64,000 bases of DNA from Liolophura sinensis (Eukaryota; Mollusca; Polyplacophora; Chitonida; Chitonidae). The first letter of the stretch is position 1. Each line of letters begins with the position of its first letter. A program made the translations under genes and the position numbers. The stretch covers positions 16,771,191 through 16,835,190 of the forward strand of contig NC_088300.1 in assembly GCF_032854445.1 (NCBI RefSeq), written 5' to 3'. Positions 23,861 to 34,200 of the stretch are shown here, piece after piece. The notes under the pieces are model-generated. The model was not told where the DNA came from. It saw only the letters and a list, made by a program, of their open reading frames with translations, and did not search any database.

Positions 23861-24041
23861 ATACAGGAGTAGACGCTATATTATCGGTATATTATACTGT
23901 AAAAGTAGTTCATCAGGACCTGATTAAAATCATGTCGTTAAGTGTGAACACTGTAATGATATACCATACTGATGAATAAGTCTAAGCTAAGATCATGTCA
24001 ACTGAAGTCAGTACACTGAAATAATGATTGGTGGCTGCACG

Positions 24042-24064
24042 CTTATATATATATATATATATAT
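24042..24064. repeat. (TA)n microsatellite in the 3' UTR
   Basis: Eleven TA dinucleotides, upstream of AATAAA at 24115. Confidence 0.9.
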
Positions 24065-24124
24065 GAAATATTGTCGTATGCTACTTTATCTTTTTTTTTA
24101 GTATGAAAAAGTTGAATAAACATA

Positions 24125-25228
24125 TACCTTCTACATTTGTACTGATTGTCTTGGGTTTCTATTCACTCAAACGATTACTCGTTAAACTGGATTGAATGTA
24201 TAGGCTTATATTCACCTAATGCCTAATTGGATTTTAAAACGTCAACTAACGGACACATGTACGCACACATAAACAGAGAACAATGAGTTCCATGTTTCTT
24301 CTGTAAACGGTTTTCAAGATATGAGAAACTTATGGAAAACGTGACCCACGGACCGAAACAGATGCACAGATGGAACCACATCAATATGGTAGATCACAAT
24401 GTGCACCAACTACAAGCGTCTCACGTAACCAAGGTAACATTGATTTGAGTTTTGTACAGGACGAAAAGACTGTTTTATGACAAGCAGCTCATAAAATATG
24501 ACGCCACCTCTAGAAAATAGAACGGGTAGCCTATTATTTAGTGATCGCGTTTTTTTTTCTTGTGGTCGGGTATTCTGTAATTTTCTCCTGTCTTTGAAAA
24601 CTAATCAGAGAAGAATCACGAAACTCAGGGTTACCTTTGTAATGTGAGACGCTTGTGGTTTGTGCACATTTTGGGCCGGTCATAATGATGTGTCTTCATC
24701 ACACTTTTAGCCCAAGTTGGCCGTTTCCTGTATGTGAAAATAAAGTTGAACCAAACTTATATATTTTAATTCAACCAGATCACTATCTTAGAGAGTTCTT
24801 GTCCATTAATTTCCAATACCTACATGAAATTTCCATCTTGTTTTACATCACTTGTTTCATACGTTTGTGTTTGGGGCAGCACTCATCCATATTTCATACA
24901 TGGGAAGTTTCCATACAGACATAGTTCTATCCATTATTTACTCTTCTTTTCATCTGCGAGAGGCTGGAAAACCAAAACATTTTACTGATTATAAAATAGA
25001 ACAAAAAGATACAGTTTCCAATATTATTTGGCATCAAAAGTTAAGTATTGTCAAGTTCATATACATATACTAGTATTAAATCCGACAGCCAAGGCTATTA
25101 AAGGTGCATCCATAGCTTCTTTGATTACAGTTATTCATAATTAATATCAAAATTTCACGTTGCCCAGGATATTTACATTTTGTTGATTCTTTCATTTAAA
25201 AGAATATAGACAGTAAAACCGGTGCAGC
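24125..25228. other. Intergenic noncoding stretch
   Basis: No supported gene. Two stretches, TAACCAAGGTAACATTGA-like (~24430) and TTACCTTTGTAATGTGAGAC (~24632), with AGCGTCTCAC nearby, look like diverged inverted ends of a small ~240-bp element. Confidence 0.35.
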
Positions 25229-25315
25229 GGCAACAGTATGATAGTTGGCAAATGCACAGTCACAATAGGTGAAATACGGCCTCTTGTTATTCTAACTGTT
25301 CATGTAAATGCTTAA
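25229..25315 (+). repeat. Dispersed repeat, copy 2 (matches 20245-20340)
   Basis: Shares GTTGGCAAATG, GGTGAAATACGG and CTGTTCATGTAAATGCT with the copy near 20.25 kb. Confidence 0.55.
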
Positions 25316-25895
25316 ATATTGGCAAATTACATGCCCTCTAGCACCCGGGATTAAGATGGACGGATTTATCTTTATCCCAGCTAGCACCATGGCTGCAGCA
25401 GAATTGGGTGATGTTAATTGTTTAGTGCAATATATTAAACGCCACAGGTCTAGAGTTGCCCAAAATGCTGTGTTGACATCACATTTATTATACAAACACA
25501 TGAAAACAATGCAAAGACCAACAGTATACATACAGCATCTCTTGAAACTCTATGTAGCTGGAGTAGCACTTTGAAAAACGAAGTGGATGGTTAGCTCACA
25601 ATACACTTCTGGGACCGAGGTTTAGGCTCTGCGTACATTTATCGCCTGAAATACACGAAAAAAACTGTTTGTATTTTAAACATGTTCTTCTTAGCGTAAT
25701 TTAAGGCGTTGTTGTTAGCCATACGTAAGGAGGAAATGTCGACATACCAGAACTCCACCGAACACGCCAGACAGTGCAGAGTTACTCCCCTTAAGGGGCA
25801 ATCGTTTGTGTTCGAGGTAGCTTTCGACAACAAGGAAACAAATTCTGTCAGACCTTTGCTGCTGGAAAACTGATTGTTTTAGTCAAGGAGCAATC

Positions 25896-25949
25896 ATGGA
25901 ATCTATAGACTCGAGTTGGGGACTTAACAATGCCGATTTACTTCAACAG
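25896..25949 (+). CDS. Exon 1 of the 101-aa gene
   Basis: 18 codons from ATG, ending CTTCAACAG at a GC donor (GCAAGTG). Confidence 0.7.
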
Positions 25950-28900
25950 GCAAGTGTTCCATGTTTTTATACTCCAGTTAGCTTTTGATATATTATAGTA
26001 TACTAAATTGGTTTTTAGCACATACGTAGAACGCTCAGCCCTAACATAACTTAACTTGCATTGCGAAATTCTGTGAGAAGATTACCCCATCTTGTAGATG
26101 CACCCTGTCCTGATGAATGAGACGTTGTATGTATCGTCAGCATACAACGTCTAATTCATTAGGCTAGTGCACCCAGGTAAGTGTGCTGTTTTAAAGTTCT
26201 AAGATAGCTTGTCCGACCTACCTGTTCTAGCCCCACCTGTATCTGAGGCCAAGTGTCCAAGGCTCTACCTGTACCCGACCAAGTTATCTTTTTCTTTGTT
26301 GTCACTGGTTATGTAATACATTTCAGCCAGTAAACACTCTCAAACCCATTCCAGATTATAGTTGTTTCTCTCAGAGAACATTGCTAGTGTCATTCAGAAT
26401 AGAATTATATTGTGTAACGTGCTGCAACAACAACGCCGATCTGATTTGATCTTTTTTTTGCGATTTAATCAGAAACCACTCCTAGGGTATAACATACAGG
26501 ACCAGTCAGAGTAAGAAAAATAATTGTCTATACCCTTAGCCACTTTCTCAGAATGTTGCTTGCTTCAAAACAGGCTGTTTTTTTTGTAGTTAGATCAGAC
26601 ATAGGCCTACTCATGATAGAGATACTTGTGATCTGTGAGAATCAAAACACTTTTTTTGTGTTGTCAGCAACCTTCAGATAGTCGTGGGTTTCCCCCTGGC
26701 TGTGCTCGATTTCCTCCCACTATAATGCTGACTGCCGTCGTATGATTGAAATATTCTTGAGTACAGCGTTAAATACCAAATAAATAAATAAATTACACAC
26801 TCAAGTTTAACCTTTTGACACACATGAGCAAAGTGTTTAGGATCAGCCTCACCAGTAATGACCTTGCACCTACCTATAATCAACATTGATCACTGTAAAG
26901 ATTTCTTAATGTACAATAGTTCAAACGCTTGACCCGATTTACATACAGGGTCAAGCACACACCGCTGCCTCTGTGGTAGCTCTTGGAATGGCTGTTGTTG
27001 GCAGATTTCTTTCTTTAATTTCCTTCAGTCCAAAAGGGTAGATTGTTTGAAATATGAGTGTTTGCATTACATTGCTGTAGTGGACATTGAGATACAGAAA
27101 ATATCTCATTTTTGAAAGTATTCCCTACCTTGAGAAGGAAAACCTGCCTCAATTACTTTCTGTGGGCTTGTCATGCTTTTAAAGCCAGTCATGCTCACAT
27201 AGGCCTACATATCCATCACATGTCAAACTTAGAAGATATTCCCTCCCTGCGAAAACCAGTCTCCTGGCACATGTGTTATAATAGAACAGTAATGCTTCTG
27301 ACAGGAGAAATATCAAGCGATTGCACTCTCCCTATTAAATTGTTTATGCTATTGAATTTAGCACCTTTAGAGATAGAGAATATCTTAACCAATGAAACGG
27401 GGGCAGACTGAGCAATGGAGGTAACCAGTACTGAACCCTATGTTGTAAGAACAGGGGAGGTACATGTAGCAAAGGTTCAGGTACTGTGCACAAAACTTGC
27501 TTACTGTTAGTAGTGTCAGTAGTTATCTCCCCTGTATGTGCTGTGAGGAGTATGTGCTGAAATGTGGCAGTTGGTCTAATTTTTTTTTTTTTTTTTGATT
27601 GGTGTTTTACGCCGTACTCAAGAATATTTCACTTATATGACGGCGGCCAGCATTATGGTGGGAGGAAACCGAGCAGAGCCCGGGTGAAACCCACGACCAT
27701 CCGCAGGTTGCTGACAGACCTTCCCACCTACGGCCGGAGAGGAAGCCAGCATGAGCTGGACTTGAACTCACAGCGACCGCATTGATGAGAGACTCCTGGG
27801 TCATTACGCTGTGCTAGCGCGCTAACCGACTGAGCCACGGAGGCCCCCAGTTGGTCTAATTTCCACCAGTTTTATGTAAATGTAATCACAGTCCTACAGA
27901 GCTAGACTAGGCGTAAGGAAACCAAGCGCCTGGAGTAAACCACTGACCTTCACTACCAACCTGACTAAACTCCTGACTGGAAACCACAGCTGAAACAGCA
28001 GGAGCTGAATTCTAACACAGCATTGCTGAAGGGCAAGGCAGCGTGTTCATCATCTGAGCCAAGATAGAGCTTGTCTATGTATGTTGAAGCTCAATTAAAT
28101 TAAAAGTCCATCGGTTTAACCAACTGACTTTGGAAGGAAGAGAGCAAGGCACTTACAATTGAGGAAGCTTCTAGCTCTCTTTTTCTTTCCAGAAGGAGTT
28201 AGTTTGATTAGCAGATGAGGGAAAACATCATCATAATCAAAAAGCAGGTATTCAGATTAGCCGACTAATGTTTTATTTTCTTCTTTGTTGTTGTTGTTTC
28301 TCTTCATTATCAGACATGCACATGCTGATTACAGGATAGAATTCTAACTGTTCCATTCTTCTTCAGATAGCTACATTAGGCTGGTTACAAGGAAGTGACG
28401 AGTCAAAAAAGCTCATGGAGAACTTGACTCAGTTACGAGTGGGTTATGAGCTATGGCAGAGAGTCAGTGGTCAGCGAGAACTGGACGCATTACGGGTTGG
28501 TGCCATTACTAGTCAATATCATTTTTAGTCATGTGTGCAAACTGTTGTCTCAAAATTATTCTGAAGGCATTCTTTGTTGACTGTTAAAATTATACTTTTT
28601 CTGAAGCCATGAAATTGGCCAGTCTTACTAATGTAGTTTTGTGTGCAAAATCAAATGAAAAATTGCAAAAAGATAAAAAATAAATGTAAAAATAACTTGA
28701 GAAAAGATTGAGGAATTAAGGTATGTGTAAGTTGTATCTTGTTTACAGACATACATACTACTGTCCACTGAAGTAAAACTAATATTTTGCAGAAATCTGA
28801 ATACTGCAGCTGGCCATATTCTAATGCCACCTAGCTCCATTATTTCAAGGAACAATATTTCAGTGTATACTTTCCAGTACTGTACAACTGCTGTGAGTAA

Positions 28901-29059
28901 ATCATGATTATGAGATAGGTTGTTTGTATTTGCCAGAACCAGACAATATTGTCCATCTGCAAGTATGTCAAGGATCATCCAAAAGCCACTAAGGATGTAT
29001 TAGCCAAGGAAGTTGCTCGACAGATCCAGCATTTCGCCGAAGAAGTAGAAAAGTTGTAG
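25896..29059 (+). CDS. Complete small gene, 101-aa helical protein, function unknown
   Basis: Coding exons 25896-25949, 28367-28495 and 28937-29059 join in phase 0 and total 306 nt. The protein starts MESIDSSWGLNNADLLQQ, continues ATLGWLQGSDESKKLMENL and ends EVARQIQHFAEEVEKL. It has no signal peptide or membrane segment and looks mostly alpha-helical with amphipathic runs. Intron 1 has a classic GC donor (CAG|GCAAGTG); the others use GT. An optional 27-nt in-phase piece at 26949-26975 (GQAHTAASV) could be a cassette but its donor is weak. I do not recognise the family; its size suits a small complex subunit. Confidence 0.7.
26109..26163. ncRNA. Strong miRNA-like hairpin in intron 1 of the 101-aa gene
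   Basis: Arms 26109-26131 and 26141-26163 pair over 23 bp with one mismatch and one G-U pair around a 9-nt loop (TATCGTCAG). Weaker pairing continues outward. It could be a pre-miRNA or a short palindromic element; no seed was recognised. Confidence 0.35.
26662..26795 (+). repeat. SINE family A, 5'-truncated
   Basis: Begins at GTCAGCAACCTTC, then TTCCTCCCACTATAATGCTG and TTGAGTACAGCGTTAAATAC with an (AAAT)n tail; tRNA head missing. Confidence 0.85.
27583..27847 (-). mobile_element. Full-length SINE family A with perfect 15-bp target-site duplication
   Basis: On the minus strand it begins GGCCTCCGTGGCTCAGTCGG, with an A box at 27827-27838 (TGGCTCAGTCGG) and a B box at 27758-27769 (GAGTTCAAGTCC). 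It ends GGCGTAAAACACCAATCAAA plus poly(A). CAGTTGGTCTAATTT flanks it at 27568-27582 and 27848-27862. It lies in the intron before exon 28367 and is the best-preserved copy in the window. Confidence 0.96.
27893..28080 (-). repeat. SINE-like repeat (family B), diverged
   Basis: Contains GGAGTAAACCACTGACCTT, a motif shared with copies at 38.5, 40.1 and 45.2 kb, and ends at ATCTGAGCCA, the complement of a tRNA-like TGGCTCAGAT. Confidence 0.5.
28367..28495 (+). CDS. Exon 2 of the 101-aa gene
   Basis: 43 codons between CTTCTTCAG and CGG|GTTGGT, phase 0 at both ends; encodes LTQLRVGYELWQRVSGQREL. Confidence 0.75.
28937..29059 (+). CDS. Exon 3 of the 101-aa gene
   Basis: Follows TTTGCCAG; encodes NQTILSICKYVKDHPKATKD and an amphipathic C-terminal helix, TAG at 29057-29059. 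Confidence 0.75.
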   Translation, partial: NQTILSICKYVKDHPKATKDVLAKEVARQIQHFAEEVEKL

Positions 29060-29715
29060 TTGTGCTAACTTGTGCACAAGGAAAGTAGCTTGACTGTTTC
29101 AGAATATGTGTGGACCAATAGCAGCTGTTGTGTTGCAGATTTCCCAAGGTGAAGTGTGGTATTGAGGATGTATTGTCTTGGCATTACTTTGATGGCGATT
29201 TCCTTGTTGTACCTTTCTCATTTTGCATTAAATGGTGACTGAAATGTTTTTAAATTTGTATGGAATATAAGTGGATTTAGACCACTAAATTGTATACTAC
29301 GATAGGGATGTGTGTACAGTGTACATGTATATATAATCTCCAAGGCACACACAGACTTGAAGCAGTTTATCTGTTGTGGAATTTGCGACAAGGGTTCAGG
29401 CATTTATTCTCTTCATTTGTGATCAGTGACTTTTGTCAGAGAGCTGATTAGGCATTGTTAAAAGGTAAATGCCATTGTAGCCAGTTTTAATGGCATAGTG
29501 ACTTCATGATGTCGGATTAAGATGCGAAATAAATATGCTGTGCATGTTTAAAGTCTTATCATTTTTTAATAATAAACTTATTTGTGTTTTCATTTTAGAC
29601 CTGCTGTAAATTGTTAAAGTGAAATAACGTCATGTGTTGACTCAGATCTTTATGTGTTATATGGAGTTCTTTGCCTTGTATAGATGTTGTGAATAAAAGA
29701 TTTTGCTATAACACA
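29060..29715 (+). other. 3' UTR of the 101-aa gene
   Basis: Noncoding sequence ending near AATAAA at 29692-29697, with an additional AATAAA near 29570. Confidence 0.6.
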
Positions 29716-29994
29716 TGTTCCTTCCACGTCCAACTTGTTATGTTAAGCAGACATAACACACAATCTTAAAATTCACTTAACCAGTTGGTGGAACATACAG
29801 CTTGGCTAAGACTGATCACAATAAGTTCTTTAAATCGCAAAGGTCGGATACATTACATCCAAGCAGTTTTGAAGAATAAAAGAACCAAAGGTGAACTAGG
29901 TCAATACAAGGGTAAACGTTTTTACAGCTGGATTGTAAATATAGCCTCTTGGTGCTGGTTGACCATTTAGCAGATGGCATTGTGTGGTTGTTTG

Positions 29995-30040
29995 CTAATA
30001 TTCTTGAGTATGGCATAAAACCCCAATCAAATAAATAAAG
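29995..30040 (+). repeat. SINE family A 3'-tail fragment
   Basis: AATATTCTTGAGTATGGCAT, then CCCCAATCAAATAAATAAA. Confidence 0.8.
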
Positions 30041-31068
30041 TACTACCCACAACAAATTCTGTACTAGATGGAAAACACTAAGAGTTTGAATCCAAGGGAA
30101 GTTAGCTGCTTTCCGATACTGGCATTTGCTCTAATTTTAAACCTGTCGGTCAGAACACAAACAACACATCAACATCAATTATTGAGTGTGCCATGGTTTA
30201 CATGGTGGAATTCAGTTATTGTTTTATAATGCCACATAAACTTCATACATGCATATTTGTCAAATTCTCACAACTTATCACAAATGCTTGTAAAAACATT
30301 TTACCTGTTGTGTTTTAACCACACACAGTTAATAAACTGTCCACTTTTACAGTTTTAATCAAAATAATCAAGCTCAGTTCAGTCTTTTTGGCATCCCTTG
30401 CTACACATAATTTATCAAATGCTATGATACTTGTCTGGCCTGCTCTAACACTGCTAACTGAATTATTGTTTGTGTTGAAACTGGATATTGTCTTGACATT
30501 GGTTCATGAAGTCGTGTATATGATAGTTTACTGCAAACATCAAATCAACTAGATATATGCAATCAACCATTAAAACCTCCTGAAACGAGGGATACAATCA
30601 CACCACCTGAACAGTCTACATGTACGCACGTAAAGTTGGCAACATCTGAACAAATGAGGAACATGTCAGTATTAAAGTCTGTCACTCATAACAAAGAGGA
30701 ACAGTTAACATTCTCTTCACCTCAGGCCAATAAGTGGCCATTATCATGCTGCCCATGTGGATTTTCAGACTATGAGCCTTCACAGTCCTGTTGTCTCCCC
30801 TACTTCTCCACGGGTAACCCTCGCCTGCTGGGCTAAATAAGCCAACAGAGTATGTTCAGTCATCAATTATTACAGCTGACAACTTCACCAAACTTTGGCT
30901 ATTGGACAGACGTTCTAACCGTCAGAGGTCACCTGATATTGGCTGCCATATACGGGCATGGTGTGGAAGCCAAAGCTGAACTAGGTAACCTGTGTGAAGC
31001 TCCCTCTATACACTCAAACCCATACAGAATTATCATTAAGCCAGAAGACTGGCTGACCGGTACCTTCC
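30041..31068. other. Intergenic / JKAMP 3' UTR region
   Basis: No open frame with support. The right part is presumably the 3' UTR of JKAMP (minus strand); ATTAAA on the minus strand near 30355 is one possible polyadenylation signal. Confidence 0.4.
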
Positions 31069-31284
31069 TCACACCGTGTCTAGGTGGTCAGGGTCTGTAA
31101 AGCGGACTGTCAGGATGTAGAAGAGGGCAGGGAAGGGCACGAGCATGATGAACAGGGAGTGAAAGCCTGGGTCTCGCAACTCTGTCACGGCCACAATTCC
31201 AAATGCGTGAAGCATCCAGTGCCCCAGCAGGATGGTCAGATTACGGGGACTTTTCACAATGTCATGGAGGATATCCTTGATATT
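31069..31284 (-). CDS. JKAMP: JKAMP exon 7 (last)
   Basis: Starts after TTTTTCAG in phase 0; encodes the last membrane segments (LVPFPALFYILTVRF) and ends DHLDTV, TGA. Confidence 0.95.
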   Translation of the reverse strand, partial: NIKDILHDIVKSPRNLTILLGHWMLHAFGIVAVTELRDPGFHSLFIMLVPFPALFYILTVRFTDPDHLDTV

Positions 31285-34200
31285 CTGAAAAATATCCCAA
31301 AACAATGCACTTAAAGGGAAAGAAAACGTAGCAACCACAAAATTGTAATAGCTGCAACATGTTAAAAGATATGTCAACAATGGAAGAAGAACAATCAACT
31401 TTCAGAGCTGCTTTGCCATAGCTAAAAGTGAAGTAAACACCATCGGAAATACCACTGTAAACTGTATCTGAAAATACCTTTACCTTTTTTTCATTTATTT
31501 TTTTTTTCACTGAATGGAATGCAATGGATTGTGTTGACTGTGACTTTAAGGACTTTATGGACCAAATTAATAATCTTTAGATACAATTTTCAAGGGCTTT
31601 CTCTTAATGCTCTCTTCATTTTAAAATTGGAATGATTTTTCCTTTAATACTAGTAAATATCACCATCCCACCAACGGATTTGTGCTTGCCATTGAATATA
31701 CAGGTGTTTGTGCAAATAACATTCTGTTTTATGAAGATGTAGAAGCTCATTCTTAGTCTAGTGACTCGCAGATAATAATAAAACAATACATATATATACA
31801 CACACACACACATATATATATGTATATAGGTACAGGAGGCCTCCGTGGCTCAGTTGGTTAGCACAGCTTAATGACCCAGGAGTCTCTCACCAATGCGGTC
31901 GCCGCTGTGAGTTCAAGTCCAGCTCGTGCTGGCTTCCGGCCATAACTGGGAAGGTCTGTCAGCAACCTGCGAATGGTCGTGGGTTTCCCGCGCTCTGCCT
32001 GGTTTCCTCCCACCATAATGCTGTCCACCGTTGTATAAGTGAAATATTCTTGAGTACGGCGTAAAACACCAATCAAATAAATAAGTAAAATATAGGTACA
32101 AGCAGATTAGTAGAGTCTCATTTCATCTCACATCTAACTCACCTGCTCTTTGAAGTAAGCCAGGTGTATAGCACAGGTGATAGTGGATACGACTAGAACT
32201 ATGTAGGGAAAAGCATAATCTGCAAAACAGGTAGATATCTCCAATAAAGGCAAACACACAAATATGACCTACAAGTACATCAATACAAATTTGAACTAAG
32301 GTAATCTGCTTGCAGTTTAATCAAGTACTGTACACTTCACTTCAGATCTCACTGTAACATTACTTACTTCTACTAATATCACGGTCTGTATCACAATTTT
32401 TTACCCCCACCGCGATAATGAACATGTCATTAACATTGATCAGAATCATGCTGACATGATTGAAGTGTGGGTTCAATTCTAGTCTTGGACAGGAAATTTG
32501 TACATTCCCCTGCTCTCCTGGTACACAGTGGCCTTGATGACAATGAGCAGTTGATGACGTCTTTGTGGACGTTTGCACAGACAAATATCGTGTACACATC
32601 CGAAAGTTGGTCAGTAATTTGCCAAAGGTAGATGGTTTACCCAGGGCTGACACATTCAGCCGTTAAACTGCTAAGAAAAGAAAGTGTAAATAGAAATACC
32701 ATTTTTATACCCTGGTATACACAGGCCAGGTGTTAGTCCGCCTAAACTCTCACATGAGGCACACACACTAACCACAACCATCCAGAGTCTTTTCCTCCAA
32801 AATGTCCTGAATTTCATTTGTGAATTTGATCAGTAATACTCGTGTATTTCTATTTCTCTGTTAATTACATTAACTCACACAACAGTCCTGCAAATACGGC
32901 TTGGATTACCACCAGAATAGGCAGGAAGTAGAGAGCAGCGTATATAGACTTGGTGCCACGCCCATCCATGAACATGTGTGAGATTACTGGCCGAACCAGC
33001 ATCAGGAAGATCAAGCAAAACGCATAGTAGACCATCACTATAGTGTACCTGGAACATACAAAACAGAACGTACCTGCACAAAACTATCACAAAGCATGTT
33101 ACATCAGCTATATTAAAGGAAAAGAATTTATAGAACATATATGCTTGAATATAATTTAACTACTGTAGCATCCAAAAAATAAAAATATATAAAATACATG
33201 CCTGTACTTCTTGCCCACAGCCATGAATACTTGTATCCTGATTTAGTGATGTTTTTCTCTCTACCTGTGTAAGGTTTGAAGAGTTCCATGAACTTTAATT
33301 TCAAGCTTTAGAAAAGCCTGAAAAATTTTGTAGCCAACAACAAAAATATATTAATGGGCAAACAAATGGCAGAAATGAAGACAGAAGGCTTAATCAGGTA
33401 AAGGTCGAATTTTACGCAATATGTAAATTTGATATCATGTATGCAGTGTAAAATCCAAACCAAGCTACTTTAGAGCCTGTGTTACAGACTTACAGGGGGT
33501 AGACAATCTCCTGGGTACAGTGAAGTGTAGTGGTGTAGTTTGGGGTGGGGTTGTACATCATCGTGTACCAGTCTGACAACTTATTCACAGAACACGACTC
33601 CACCGCAAGCGTTCCCATTGGTCGAGCCAGGAGCAGGGTGATGATAGCTGAAAGGACGCTCTCCGTCACAGCTGACACATGAAGGACCACCAATGCTCGG
33701 CTACATGAACAAATGGGAACAAACATGCATAGGGGATAGGATATGGGCAACAAGACTTAACTGTTATCCACACTGCCTCAGTTTAGACCACTAGCCTTCG
33801 ACTGATGAGGCCACCCTAAATGACCTAAAATTGAGCCCACAAATGTGCACATTTAGCGGCACATAAATGTCACCAACTATTGGTGCTGAAACTTACAATT
33901 TTGTAGTAGAATATCATCCCATGTTCCAAATAAATCTTAAAACACCTTTCCAAACTCAATAGAATGAAATGGATGTCATGGATGAAATTTATAGTCATTT
34001 AGGGTAACTGTTTAATGCCAGCATGTGAAATGCTTAAAGTGCCACTCTGGTCAGAAAACAAATTGCGTCGAAACATTACAATGACATGAAAGAAATCCTA
34101 CGGAGTAAGCCTAACACCATGTTTCACTAGAATTTTTTCAACAGGACATTTAACCCATATAACTCAAGATTCCTTGAAAAGCATAATTTTGGCTGTGTCC

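Noticed and set aside
26949-27038. Longer exon of the 101-aa gene ending near 27038
   Set aside because: Its donor phase makes a stop (GGA TAG) when joined to exon 28367; only the 27-nt version is compatible.
27607-27804. Protein-like frames in SINE copies here and at 1061, 10611, 27564, 31858, 31913 and 60528
   Set aside because: The same peptide recurs because the same SINE recurs; these are not genes.
27758-27838. tRNA gene
   Set aside because: A and B boxes are present but the sequence does not fold as a mature tRNA and continues into SINE core and tail; no genuine tRNA gene was seen anywhere in the window.
32875-33138. 87-codon minus frame
   Set aside because: Out-of-frame shadow of JKAMP exon 5.
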